Below are positions 1 through 9,309 of a stretch of DNA of 64,000 nucleotides, one piece after another. The DNA is taken from assembly GCF_026385505.1 (NCBI RefSeq), contig NZ_JANIDV010000002.1, forward strand, positions 1-64,000, given 5' to 3'. The DNA comes from Bombella dulcis (GTDB taxonomy: Bacteria > Pseudomonadota > Alphaproteobacteria > Acetobacterales > Acetobacteraceae). Each line of letters opens with the position of its first letter. Position 1 is the stretch's first letter. The position numbers were made by a program, and so were the translations under genes. Under the pieces are notes generated by a model that searched no databases, was not told the DNA's origin, and saw only the letters and a program-made list of their open reading frames with translations.

Positions 1-655
1 GTTTGACTTGCTCCTTGGAAGATGACCGAATAGCGGACTGGTTGGGGAACACGGGTGAAGTTCGAATACCACGACCTCCAGAAAGAAAGTTGCGGGATAG
101 ATACCTATGATGGGGTGGCACGACTGTGTTGGCATAAGGTAGAAAAACTGTAAGCTGGACTCGGCATTAAGCTGTTCATAGCTACTTAGGAAGGTCAAAT
201 CCGTCCGGAAGGAAGACTGACAGCGTAGGAAAGAGACGACATAGATTCCATTGTTCGTGATGTGATGAGCGAAGGTACTCGACTTGCGGATCAGCCAGTT
301 GAAACGCCACATCCAGTGGTGCTGCCTGTCAATGGTGCCGCCAATATCCATGGCTCCCTGATGTCGGGCATAGCTCTCTTCCTGAACGGACATGACATTG
401 GTCTGGTTCTTCGTGGGGCGTTTGTTGACGGCATTGATGATGCCCCCAGCCTGCCCCGTGCCTGCCAAAAGGGTGCGGGTTTTCCCGTGGACACGGATGG
501 ATTCTACGGGCTGTTTCTTGTCGGGAGTGGCCTGGCCATGTGTCGCATGTTCCCTGTTTTCTGAGGGCTGTGGCGTTTCTGCGGCTACGGCATGGGGATA
601 CTTCTCAGGATGAAAAGTCCCTGTAGCGGCGTGCAGGAAACGGGACGGGCAAGGC
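1..655 (-). pseudogene. Decayed TonB-dependent siderophore receptor fragment
   Basis: Reading the minus strand from about 600 down to 240 gives a continuous stretch resembling the end of the plug domain of siderophore receptors: an ESIRVHG-type strand, then GGIINAVNKRPT (family form GGVINxVTKRPT), then a QEESYARHQGAMDIGGT stretch. About 100 residues of plug normally lying between the first strand and the GGIIN motif are missing. The reading then stops in frame near position 180, and nothing downstream to position 1 restores a barrel. A plausible ribosome-binding site and TTG start near 645 run out of frame within 16 codons. The gene is therefore internally deleted and frameshifted. A Fur-like box lies just upstream. 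What is seen is the motif match and the stops; siderophore specificity cannot be told. Confidence 0.7.
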
Positions 656-669
656 TGTTTCTCCTATTT

Positions 670-688
670 AAGAATGATTATCATGATC
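670..688 (-). promoter_or_regulatory. Fur box upstream of the decayed siderophore receptor
   Basis: On the minus strand this 19-base site reads GATCATGATAATCATTCTT and matches 16 of 19 positions of the classical Fur consensus GATAATGATAATCATTATC. It sits directly upstream of the receptor remnant, where an iron-repressed promoter would be expected. Confidence 0.7.
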
Positions 689-858
689 AAATTTAAAAAG
701 TAATTTAACGCTGCAAGTGTTTTCACAGTCCCGTGAGACAGGGATGGGAGCATGGGACAGATACTGCCCGTCAGCGTTCCGTTATCTGGTAATGAAGAGA
801 ATAAATCGATTCATGGCCTGTTTTCCTGTAAGAAGGTCATCATTGGACAGGGAATTTC

Positions 859-1490
859 ATGATGACTGATGTAATTACAAATGGAGACCTGGTTGAGGCC
901 GGTATTCCGGGGGGACATTACCTGCCGTCTCTCACGGCTCTCGGGAACAGGATGCTGTCTGACCATTACCGTTGGGGGCGTCATTGCCACGGAGAATGCT
1001 ATCCATCCCGGAATGCATTCTGCTGATATCTGTTGTTCCATGATGGCAACCAATCTGGGCAGGGTTAACCCCAGGGTGGTCATGAATGCAGCCTTTGAAC
1101 ATGTCCGTTTTGGGTTGCTCGCCAGAAATATGCCGGACCGGTTACGCCTTGACCCGCAGCTCATAAAGGAGCAGAAGATACTGCACAATGCGGAAGTGTA
1201 GCTGGGGATACAGGGCGACGGCAACCACTTTTATTTCATTGGCGTGTCGGAGCAGAGTGGGGGTACGTACATCATCAGTTATCATGGTTCACGGGGTGTC
1301 GGGGGGCATCTGTACAAGCTGGGAATGAAAGCGGCGACGAAACATGCGGGCAGCTGTTCTCCCGAAACATTGCCGCAGAATGTGTGGATTGAAGCAGATT
1401 CCCGGGTTGGGCAGGATTACTGGGAGGCTCTCCAGTTGCCCGTGCATGGACCAGACTCAACCATTTATCAGTGCATGATCTGATCCGCCC
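859..1490 (+). pseudogene. RtcB-type RNA ligase remnant
   Basis: The start reads as the N-terminus of an RtcB-family RNA ligase (GDLVEAGIPGGHYLPSL). The reading frame must then shift to continue into GGVIATENAIHPGMHSADI, the metal-binding core of the family. A TAG stop at about 1199-1201 interrupts the frame just before LGIQGDGNHFYFIGV, which corresponds to the family's LGTLGxGNHF segment and is followed by SYHGSRGVGGHLY. Near 1440 a second shift is needed to read RAWTRLNHLSVHDLI. Sequence between the N-terminus and core also appears deleted. With two shifts, one in-frame stop and a deletion, sequencing error cannot explain the state. The intact enzyme would have sealed RNA ends using manganese and GTP. 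Confidence 0.7.
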
Positions 1491-1603
1491 GTGATTTCGG
1501 TGTGGACGGGCAGGAAATATTTTCCACTAAATTTTATAGTTATTTTCTAAAAACAACAAAATAATGAGTTGATTTTTGTTCAAGATTTGACATGCTCCCC
1601 CGC

Positions 1604-3049
1604 ATGACGACGAAGCCCTTTTCTTATCTGCCCATTGTCCTGCGGACGGACCAGCGTGATGCCCTCGTTGTAGGGGGTGGGCAGGTGGCCGTGCAGAAGA
1701 TGCGCCTGCTGAAGGGACGGTGCCGGATGCTGCATATCTGGGCTGAGACCCTGCATCCTGAGCTGGCAGCTCTGGTGGAGCAGGGGCAGGCCGTGTTCTG
1801 GCAGGGTAAAGTGGAGGAAGAGGCTCTTCGGATCATTCTGCCTGACATGGCACTGGTGTTTGCCGCCACGGATGATGAGGCCGTCAACGGGATGGTGGCC
1901 CGTCAGGCTCATGCGCTGCGGGTGCCGGTCTGTGTGGTGGATGCTCCAGCTCTGTCCAGTTTCATCACCCCGGCTCTTGTGGATCGGTCTCCCGTGCAGG
2001 TGGCCATCACCACGGGGGGAGCGTCTCCGGTTCTGGCCCGTCGTGTGCGGCAGATGGTCGAGGCCATGCTCCCTGCCCGGATGGGTGAGGCGGCCCGTTT
2101 CATGCAGAAGCAGCGGGACTGGCTGAAGGACCGCCTGCCGGGGATGAAGCAGCGGCAGCGTGTCTGGGAATTCTTCGTGGATGGTCCGGCCTATGAGGCC
2201 GCTCTGGCCGGAGAGGAGGAGCGGGCACGGTCACAGCTGGAGCAGCTCGTGGAGGCCGCTGAAGGCGAAGCGGATCGTCCCCAGGGTGAAGTCTGGCTCG
2301 TGGGAGCCGGGCCGGGCAATCCGGACTGGCTGACCCTTGCGGCCCTGCGCCTGATGCAGAATGCTGATAGCGTGCTGTATGACAATCTCGTGGCTCCGGA
2401 AGTTCTGGACCGTGTGCGGCGTGATGCCGAGCGTGTCTATGTCGGCAAGAAGCGGAGCCACCATACGCTTCCCCAGAGCGACATAGAGGCCGAGATGCTG
2501 CGCCGTGCCCGGCGGGGTGAACGGGTCCTGCGGTTGAAGGGCGGTGATCCTTTCGTGTTCGGGCGTGGGGGTGAGGAAATGGATACCCTTCTGGCGGCCA
2601 ATGTACCGGTGCGGGTCATCCCCGGCATCACGGCGGCGAATGGCTGTGCCGCAGCGGCTGGCATTCCATTGACGCACCGTGACTGTGCCCAGAGCTGTGT
2701 GGTCGTGACAGGCCATGCCCGGGCTGATGGTACGCTGAATCTGCACTGGCCCAGCCTGGCCCGGCGGGGCCAGACGGTTGTCATCTATATGGGGTTGAGT
2801 TCCATGGCGGAGCTGTGCCAGCAGATGCAGGCGCATGGCCTGCCGGAAAGCTGGCCTGTGGCGGTTGTCTATCGTGGGTCCTGTGCCGACCAGCGTTGCG
2901 TGACGGGTACGCTGGGCACGATAGCCGGGAATGTCCGCCGTCAGGGGCTTCAGAGTCCCGTACTGATCATTGTGGGAGAAGTGGTGCATCACCGGGGTGA
3001 GGTGATGCAGGCTGTGCCCGGCCATAGCACACTGAAGGAGAGTGCCTGA
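1604..3049 (+). CDS. cysG: Siroheme synthase (trifunctional CysG)
   Basis: Makes siroheme, the prosthetic group of sulfite reductase, from uroporphyrinogen III. The N-terminal part (residues about 1-150) is the precorrin-2 dehydrogenase/ferrochelatase module with an NAD-binding VVGGGQVAVQK loop and the TTGGASPVLARRVRQ segment that carries the regulatory serine in Escherichia coli CysG. Residues about 230-470 form the uroporphyrinogen methyltransferase, beginning LVGAGPGNPDWLTL and containing LKGGDPFVFGRGGEE. Length (481 residues) is normal for the fused enzyme. I chose the ATG at 1604 because it places the first strand where family members have it; an ATG twelve bases upstream is possible and neither has a clear ribosome-binding site. 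The stop shares a base with the start of the next gene, indicating an operon with the sulfite reductase genes. Confidence 0.95.
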   Translation: MTTKPFSYLPIVLRTDQRDALVVGGGQVAVQKMRLLKGRCRMLHIWAETLHPELAALVEQGQAVFWQGKVEEEALRIILPDMALVFAATDDEAVNGMVARQAHALRVPVCVVDAPALSSFITPALVDRSPVQVAITTGGASPVLARRVRQMVEAMLPARMGEAARFMQKQRDWLKDRLPGMKQRQRVWEFFVDGPAYEAALAGEEERARSQLEQLVEAAEGEADRPQGEVWLVGAGPGNPDWLTLAALRLMQNADSVLYDNLVAPEVLDRVRRDAERVYVGKKRSHHTLPQSDIEAEMLRRARRGERVLRLKGGDPFVFGRGGEEMDTLLAANVPVRVIPGITAANGCAAAAGIPLTHRDCAQSCVVVTGHARADGTLNLHWPSLARRGQTVVIYMGLSSMAELCQQMQAHGLPESWPVAVVYRGSCADQRCVTGTLGTIAGNVRRQGLQSPVLIIVGEVVHHRGEVMQAVPGHSTLKESA

Positions 3050-3390
3050 TGAAACGTCTGTCCCGTCCGGGAGAAGGGGAAATCCTGCTGCTGACAGCAA
3101 GCCGCCTGTTGGATGGCCGTATTGTCTGGCTTGGTGAAGGAGACCACTGGCATGAATCCATTACCGGAGCCATCCGCTTCACTTATGAGGATGCCGGCCC
3201 GGCTCTGGAACGTGCCCTTGCGGAAGCCGGGCAGAAAGAGGTGGTGAGTGTCTATGAAGTCGTGGCCAGGGATACCCAGCCGCCTGAACCTGTGACGACA
3301 CGGGAGGCCATCCGTGCCCACGGGCCAAGTGTTCACCCTGATTTTTCTTATGATCATGCCCCGGTGCGGGAAAAGGAGAGTGCGTTATGA
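3049..3390 (+). CDS. DUF2849 protein of the sulfite reduction operon
   Basis: A 113-residue protein with no signal peptide or membrane segment. It resembles the small DUF2849 family typically found between cysG and cysI in Alphaproteobacteria; its biochemical role is not established. Positions of note are the opening strand with LLLTASRLLDGRIVWL and a C-terminal part rich in charged residues. It overlaps cysG by one base and cysI by four bases (ATGA), so all are probably translationally coupled. Its conserved position suggests an accessory role in siroheme insertion or electron supply to CysI, but that is inference from context only. Confidence 0.85.
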   Translation: MKRLSRPGEGEILLLTASRLLDGRIVWLGEGDHWHESITGAIRFTYEDAGPALERALAEAGQKEVVSVYEVVARDTQPPEPVTTREAIRAHGPSVHPDFSYDHAPVREKESAL

Positions 3391-5069
3391 CACAGCCTGC
3401 TTCACGGTCTGTCGGGCATTACCAGTATGAAGAGCGGGACAGGGTCTTCCTTCAGGAACGCATTAATGAGTTTGAAGGGCAGGTCCGCCGCCGTCTTTCC
3501 GGTGAGCTGGGTGAGGAAGAGTTCAAGCCCCTGCGGCTGATGAACGGGGTCTATCTTCAGCTCCATGCCTACATGCTGCGGGTGGCCATCCCGTATGGTG
3601 TGCTGGACAGCCGCCAGCTGCATAAACTGGCTGACATTGCGGCAAAATATGACCGGAATTACGGCCATTTCACCACCCGTCAGAACATTCAGTTCAACTG
3701 GATTGCCCTGAAGGATGTTCCGACCATCCTGCGGGAGCTGGCCGAGGTGGACATGCACGCCATCCAGACCAGTGGCAACTGCATCCGCAACGTCACGTCC
3801 GATGAATTCGCCGGAGCGGCAAAGGATGAGCTGATGGACCCCCGCATTCATGCCGAGATCGTGCGGCAGTGGTCCACCCTGCATCCGGAATTCACCTTCC
3901 TGCCCCGCAAGTTCAAGATTGCCATTTCCGGCAGCCCGGAAGACCGTGTGGCGGCCCGCTTCCATGATATTGGCCTGCTGGCCCGCCCCGGTGAAAATGG
4001 CCCGCTTTTCCGCCTCTTTGTGGGTGGTGGACTGGGACGGACACCGGTTGTCGGTCGGGAACTGTTTGATTCCGTGAAGGAAGAAGACCTGATCGCCACG
4101 CTGGAAGCCGTTCTGCGTGTCTATAACGCCTTCGGGCGGCGGGATAATCTCTACAAGGCCCGCATCAAGATTCTGGTGCAGACCATTGGTCTGGAAGCCT
4201 TCCGCACGGCTGTGGAGGAGGAGCTGGGCCGCATGGACTGTGCCGCCTACAGGCTGACACCGGAGCATGTGGCGCAGATCCGTGCCCGTTTCGCCCTGCC
4301 GGACCTCAAGGCTCCGGCAGATGCGGCGGACGTGCTGGAGCAGCATAAAAAGGCTGATCCCGCTTTTGCCCGCTGGGTGGCGAGCAACACGCACCCCCAT
4401 CAGGATGAAGGCCATGTCTGTGCGGTCATTTCCCTGAAGACACCGGGCGACATTCCCGGCGATGTGACAGTCGAGCAGATGCATGGTCTGGCAGACCTTT
4501 CCGAGCGTCTTTCATTCGGGGAGGTGCGGGTCACGCATCTTCAGAATCTGGTGTTCGGGCATGTCCGTAAGGACCAGCTTCATGAGCTGTGGCAGGGCCT
4601 GAAGGCACTGGGTCTTGCTGCCCCGAATGTTGGTCTTATCAGCGACATCGTGAGCTGCCCGGGGCTGGATTACTGCAATCTGGCCAATGCCCGCTCCCTG
4701 CCGCTGGCGCAAAAGCTGGGTGCCCGGTTCGGGGATGCTGCCCTGCAGGCCGAGATTGGTACGCTGAGCATTCATATGTCCGGCTGCATCAATGCCTGCG
4801 GGCATCATCATGTGGGCAATATCGGCCTTCTGGGTGTCGACAAGCGGGGAGCCGAGACCTACCAGATTCTTCTGGGGGGTGATGCTGGAGAGCAGGCAGC
4901 CATCGGCGGGATTCTGGGGCCGTCCTTTGCAGAGGATGAAGCCGTGGATGCCGTGGCCCGGATTGTGGAATTCTATCTTGGGCAGCGGCAGAAGGGAGAG
5001 ACCTTCTCCGCCATGCTCAAGCGGTGCGGCCTGAAAGCCTTCAAGGAGGTGGCATATGAAACTGTTTGA
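3387..5069 (+). CDS. cysI: Sulfite reductase haemoprotein subunit (CysI type)
   Basis: Reduces sulfite to sulfide with six electrons, using coupled siroheme and a 4Fe-4S cluster. The cluster and siroheme ligands are visible as CPGLDYC near residue 420 and CINAC followed by GHHHVGNIG about 40 residues later, the family C-x5-C and C-x3-C pattern. Siroheme-contacting basic residues lie in the HFTTRQNIQFNW and ISGSPEDR segments. Length (560 residues) fits the family. No flavoprotein CysJ or ferredoxin gene is adjacent, so the electron donor cannot be named. Some relatives are labelled nitrite/sulfite reductase; the neighbouring cysG and the DUF genes favour sulfite. The end overlaps the next gene by 14 bases. 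Confidence 0.95.
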   Translation: MTQPASRSVGHYQYEERDRVFLQERINEFEGQVRRRLSGELGEEEFKPLRLMNGVYLQLHAYMLRVAIPYGVLDSRQLHKLADIAAKYDRNYGHFTTRQNIQFNWIALKDVPTILRELAEVDMHAIQTSGNCIRNVTSDEFAGAAKDELMDPRIHAEIVRQWSTLHPEFTFLPRKFKIAISGSPEDRVAARFHDIGLLARPGENGPLFRLFVGGGLGRTPVVGRELFDSVKEEDLIATLEAVLRVYNAFGRRDNLYKARIKILVQTIGLEAFRTAVEEELGRMDCAAYRLTPEHVAQIRARFALPDLKAPADAADVLEQHKKADPAFARWVASNTHPHQDEGHVCAVISLKTPGDIPGDVTVEQMHGLADLSERLSFGEVRVTHLQNLVFGHVRKDQLHELWQGLKALGLAAPNVGLISDIVSCPGLDYCNLANARSLPLAQKLGARFGDAALQAEIGTLSIHMSGCINACGHHHVGNIGLLGVDKRGAETYQILLGGDAGEQAAIGGILGPSFAEDEAVDAVARIVEFYLGQRQKGETFSAMLKRCGLKAFKEVAYETV

Positions 5070-5460
5070 TCTCAGCGGGCGTAAAACGCTGGACGTTGCC
5101 TCTCCCGTTCCTTTTGCGGAGTGGAAGGACAGTCAGCAGGGGACGGCCATTTCCCTGCCGCAGGATGTCGAGGTGGAGGAGCTGCATCCCTATCTTGGCA
5201 GCCTGACGCTGATCGTGCTGGAATTTCCCATCTTCCGGGATGGACGGGCTTTCACGCAGGCCCGGTCCCTGCGGGAATATGAAGGCTATGAAGGTGAAAT
5301 CCGGGCCTCCGGTCATCTTCTGCCGGATCAGGCCATCCATCTCAGACGCTGCGGGTTCGACAGTGTGGCTCTGTCTGAAGACGCCAATGTGAAGGACTGG
5401 GAAGAACAGCTGGGCCGCTATCAGTTCTATTATCAGAATACCGCCGTCAGCCCTGCCTGA
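5056..5460 (+). CDS. DUF934 protein following sulfite reductase
   Basis: A 134-residue soluble protein resembling DUF934, a family almost always found immediately downstream of sulfite reductase genes in Proteobacteria. Recognisable parts are a beta strand LIVLEFPIFRDGRAFTQAR, the segment LREYEGYEGEIRASGHLLPDQ, and a C-terminal YQFYYQ. The start overlaps cysI by 14 bases and has a good ribosome-binding sequence (AAGGAGG) inside cysI. The family is sometimes labelled oxidoreductase, without proven activity. In many relatives this gene leads on to cysH and cysDN for sulfate activation, whereas here a strong hairpin follows directly. Confidence 0.88.
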   Translation: MKLFDLSGRKTLDVASPVPFAEWKDSQQGTAISLPQDVEVEELHPYLGSLTLIVLEFPIFRDGRAFTQARSLREYEGYEGEIRASGHLLPDQAIHLRRCGFDSVALSEDANVKDWEEQLGRYQFYYQNTAVSPA

Positions 5461-5481
5461 AAGGGTGGTTCCTGAGTGAGT

Positions 5482-5528
5482 ATACAGAATGGGCCGGAAG
5501 GGATGTTCCTTTCCGGCCCATTCTGTAT
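5482..5528. terminator. Long perfect hairpin between convergent genes
   Basis: An 18-base-pair perfect inverted repeat (arms 5482-5499 and 5511-5528) with an 11-base loop closes the sulfite reductase operon and faces the end of the TonB receptor gene. There is no T run on either side, so it is either a weak bidirectional terminator or an mRNA-stabilising stem. Confidence 0.65.
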
Positions 5529-5540
5529 GGCGTGCCGTTT

Positions 5541-7860
5541 TCAGAATTCCGCCTTGACGGACCCGAAGAACTGGCGGGGTGCGCCAAGAAGAATGGACTG
5601 GTTGTTGTAGGCCGCTCCGTTCCTGTTATCCATCGTGAAGCCATTCTGGCCCACGGTGGAGGCGTATCTGGTATTGGCCAGATTGTAGATGTTGAAGGCG
5701 AAGACCAGATTCCGCACGGCTGTGGGGTTGTGCATCCCGAGATGGGTCATGTCCAGCGTGTAGATGAGGCCGAAATTGGCCAGCCAGTAGGTTGGCAGCT
5801 TGTAGTCACCAACATAGTCATAGCTGCGTCTGCCGTAATACTGGGTATCGACATAGGCCTGCAGATGCCGCCATCCATAGTCACACCTCTCACATTCTGC
5901 ACGGTGGAGGTGTTGTTGGTGAGGATGGACCCGGCCCCTGCACTGCCCAGAATCTGCTGGAGGCGGTTATGAAAGTTCGTCCTGTAGAGATACAGGTTGC
6001 TCTGGATGAGCCTGTCGCTGTAGCGATAGCCTGCGGCAAAGGTCCATGCCGTTTCCGGCTTCAGGCTGCCTTTCGTGGCATCATAGGCCAGCTGGGAGAC
6101 TGCAAAAGGCGAGTTGCTGGAATTATAGCCGGACTGGCTGTAGGCATGGGCATTCTCTGAAATGTCGAAGAACAGTTCATGATGGCGGAGGAAATGCCAG
6201 TCCCCGCTGATATGGGGCAGGAAAGCCTTGGCGGTTGTCAGGCTCTCCCCGCTGGCCAGAGTGGGAAAGCGGGGTTCCCAGTTGGTTGCATGGCCCACAC
6301 GGGTCGTATTGAGGATGGACTTGAAGCCAAAATGCAGCGCAACGGACCTGATGGGGTGATCGGTGTCCTGCACGAAGGCGGTGAAACTGTTGGTATTATA
6401 ACGCTGCCCCCAGAGCGTCCGGCCGGGAACACCCCTGAAGCTCCCGAAGGGATTTAGAGGCGTGCCGTCGGGGCTGTTGGGCTGCTGGTAGGCATAGGCG
6501 TAGGAATCATACTGGTTGTTCTCGTACCAGAAGCCCGTTGAGAGATCATGTCGCTTCAGCCGGTAGTCGAAGGAGGTCAGCCCGCCAAACCGTTCAATGG
6601 CAGGGCGGCGGACCTGTTCAAAAATGGGACCACCATTGAGCTGCACCGTATCAACGCCATTCTGGTAGGCATAAGGGCTGGCATAGGTGCCGTGCCCGGT
6701 CTCGCTATGGCCATAGAGGCTGCTCCGCCATGTCAGGCGGTCGGTCAGGGCAAGATCAGCCTTGATGCCTCCGAACAGGTCGGATGAACTGGCCGTACTG
6801 TCGTAATAGGAAACATCCTTGGGGTCCGTCAGCCCGTTATAGGAGGCAGGATACTGGCCCTGTGCTGCCCGATAGGCCCGTGCCCATGCGCCGGGCCGCC
6901 CGTAGAAATTGTCCAGCCGGGACCCGGCCTGGTCCAGCCAGCTGGGAGCGTAATCCTGATAGTTCACCATCTGGAGGGCGTCCCAGTTGAAGAAGGCGGA
7001 AACCTGGCTCCGCTCCCCGATGGGCTGGACCAGCTTGCATTGACCTGCTGCATGAACTGGTCTCCGCCGCCTTTCCATTTGTCGCCCTGGTTGCGCATGT
7101 AGGAGACGTAGAACTTTGTGCCGCTCTCATTCAGCCTGCCGGAATCAAACCGGAAGAAGGAATGGAACAGCGCATTGCTGCCGAAGGTCTGTGCAACCAG
7201 CCCTCCCATTTTATTTTTGGGGTTGCTGGAGACGTAATTGATGCTGCCGCCCAGATTGTTGGTACTGGCCGTACTTTCTGCCCCGGCACTCTGGGTGACT
7301 TCCAGCCGCTCCACATTCTCTGAGGAAATGGCCTGTAGCGGGTTCAGCCCGTTATAGTTGCGGAAGGTTGGCTCGCCGATGGGCAGGCCATCCAGCGTCA
7401 TGCCGATTTCGTTCTGGACGAAGCCGTGCATGTAAAGCTGTGTCGAGTAGGTATCAACACCCTGCGGATCATCGGACTGGAACTGCACCCCCGGCATCTG
7501 GGCCAGCGTGCGGAGCGGATTGGTGCCGGGCACCTGCTGCTCCAGCTGCTTATGGCCCAGCACGAGCTGTGTGCCCTGCACGATATGGTGGGTGTGGACG
7601 GAAAGGGATTCATAGCCGCCAAGAACGTCTTTGCGGGAATGGTGTTTCGTCCTGATGGTTGCCAGTGCTGGAGAACGGGACTGCCGGACCGTGGCCATGC
7701 CAGAATGGCGTGATGATGACCCGATGCGGCCTGTTCTTCTGCCAGTATGGCGGGCAGGCGCATGATGGGCATGATCATCCGTTTCTGAAGACTCATGGAC
7801 GCTGATGGTCTGTGCGGAAGCAGGCATGACGAAGGGCACGGACAGGCCGGTAAGGCCCAT
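5541..7860 (-). pseudogene. TonB-dependent outer-membrane receptor, two frameshifts
   Basis: Read in three successive frames, this is a nearly complete TonB-dependent receptor of about 770 residues. The first part (7860 to about 7015) carries a short signal sequence ending PASAQ and a plug domain with LRTLAQMPGVQFQSDD, LDGLPIG, a NVERLEVTQSAGAEST stretch and LGGSINYVS. The second part (about 7015 to 5880) is barrel, and the last part ends in NQSILLGAPRQFFGSVKAEF with a terminal Phe, as outer-membrane barrels do. The first shift is cured by one extra C in a short C run, so an assembly error is possible; the second, near 5880, is not in a homopolymer. A third small shift may affect the signal peptide, since an in-frame TGA lies just upstream of the ATG at 7860. 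It lies 85 bases downstream of the permease and TauD genes on the same strand, suggesting a role in sulfur-compound uptake. Confidence 0.8.
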
Positions 7861-7907
7861 CCCGGTACGTTTTCATTGTATGTCCGTTAGGCGAAGAAGG
7901 GCAGGCT

Positions 7908-7929
7908 GCCGGGACGGAGCTGTCCCGGC
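7908..7929. other. Intergenic hairpin between permease and receptor
   Basis: Perfect 8-base-pair stem (7908-7915 with 7922-7929) and a six-base loop in the gap between the permease and the TonB receptor. On the plus strand it is followed by only three T residues. It could reduce read-through from the permease to the receptor; no function is proven. Confidence 0.35.
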
Positions 7930-7945
7930 TTTACTGGAAGAACGA

Positions 7946-9301
7946 TCAGGCCCTGCTCAGACATCGCCGGGAGACAAACACCAGGCTGCCCAGTGCCAGA
8001 AGGAGAATGACCACGAGGGACAGAAGGGTATCGCCCCGTGCTGACGGCAGAATAAGAAGGATTGCCCCCAGGACGGGAATGAGAATGGTCAGCCCTCTGG
8101 CCACAGGCAGGGCCGTGGCTGTCTGCGACTGCCGTCCCCAGAGCCAGTAGGCAATGGCGATCATGAAATAGATGAACAGGATCAGCCCGCCTGATGACCC
8201 GAGAAGAATGGGGTAGATCGTCTCTGGTGAGCCGATGGCGGCGGCAATGACGATCAGTTCCAGCAGGGTCGTCAGGCGCAGGGACCAGATGGGGACCTGC
8301 TGGGCGGTTTCAAGGGTCAGTTTCTGCGGGGCAAGGCGGAGGTCTGCCAGCTCACGCAGGGTACGGGACACGACATAGACAGCCGAGTTGAGGCAGGACA
8401 GGACGGCAACCAGCGTCACCGCAATGGCGGCATAGCGGGCCAGCGGAACCCTGAGATATTCCAGCACGCTCAGGAAGGGGGGCTGCCCGACATGCACGTC
8501 ATTCCACGGCAGCAGGGAGATGATGACCAGTACCGATCCTGCATAGAAGAACAGGACCTGCAGCGGGAGCCGCCGCATGGTACGGGCGATGGCACGCAGG
8601 GGCCGGTCGCTGTCCGTTGCGGCGATGATGGCGATTTCACAGCCCGTGAAGGTCTGCACGATCATGGGAACGGCCCCGATGACGGCCCAGCTCCCTTTGG
8701 GGAACAGGCCACCATGTGAGGTCATGTTGTCAAGGGCCTGGGTCAGGGGGTGGCCGGACAGGATGAGCCAGCCCAGCCCGAGGGCGATGAAGCCCCCCAG
8801 GAAAAGTAGCTTGAAGATGGAAAGCCCCGTTTCCGCCTGTCCGTAATGGCGCAGGGACAGGCGGTTGATGGTCCAGGCAATGGCGACAAGGACAAGGGCA
8901 CCCCAGAGCGGAGCAATGCCCGCCAGACGCCCGATGATCATTCCGCCTGCAACTGCCTGTGCCCCGGCTGTCACGGCCCAGAGGAAGGCATAGCTCCAGC
9001 CGGTGACGAAAGCGGCCTTCGGGCCGTTATGGGTGGCGATATGGGTGATGAAGGAGCCTTGTCCCCGTGCATTGATGGCCAGTCCCCCCAGCAGCCGCAT
9101 GACCAGCCAGACAACAAGCCCTGCCGCAAGATAGGAGAGAAGAACGGCAGGACCGGCGGCGGCGATGGTGGCGGATGTCCCCACAAACAGTCCTGCCCCG
9201 ATGATGCCGCCAATGGAGATCATGGCGACATGCAGCCCCCTGAAACGGTTTACGGCGGGGCTGGAGGAGGCGGATGTCGCAGTGCTGGTGGGCTGGCTCA
9301 T
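7946..9301 (-). CDS. APC-superfamily amino acid permease
   Basis: A 451-residue inner-membrane transporter of the amino acid-polyamine-organocation superfamily with about twelve hydrophobic segments. The first helix contains the substrate-binding GGIIGAGLFVGTS loop typical of the family, and a second helix the expected broken sequence. The start has a strong ribosome-binding sequence (AGGAAGGA) and lies only eight bases after the stop of the TauD-type dioxygenase gene, so the two are surely co-transcribed. Closest resemblance by eye is to GABA/proline-type permeases. Given the neighbour, import of taurine or another amino-sulfonate or amino acid is a fair guess, but the substrate cannot be read from the sequence. 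Confidence 0.88.
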   Translation of the reverse strand: MSQPTSTATSASSSPAVNRFRGLHVAMISIGGIIGAGLFVGTSATIAAAGPAVLLSYLAAGLVVWLVMRLLGGLAINARGQGSFITHIATHNGPKAAFVTGWSYAFLWAVTAGAQAVAGGMIIGRLAGIAPLWGALVLVAIAWTINRLSLRHYGQAETGLSIFKLLFLGGFIALGLGWLILSGHPLTQALDNMTSHGGLFPKGSWAVIGAVPMIVQTFTGCEIAIIAATDSDRPLRAIARTMRRLPLQVLFFYAGSVLVIISLLPWNDVHVGQPPFLSVLEYLRVPLARYAAIAVTLVAVLSCLNSAVYVVSRTLRELADLRLAPQKLTLETAQQVPIWSLRLTTLLELIVIAAAIGSPETIYPILLGSSGGLILFIYFMIAIAYWLWGRQSQTATALPVARGLTILIPVLGAILLILPSARGDTLLSLVVILLLALGSLVFVSRRCLSRA

Positions 9302-9309
9302 CGGGCTTT

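Noticed and set aside
811-1224. Minus-strand frame over the RtcB remnant
   Set aside because: The plus strand carries recognisable RtcB motifs; the minus frame has no homology by eye.
2231-4484. Long minus-strand frames opposite cysG and cysI
   Set aside because: Complementary-strand artefacts of clear genes.
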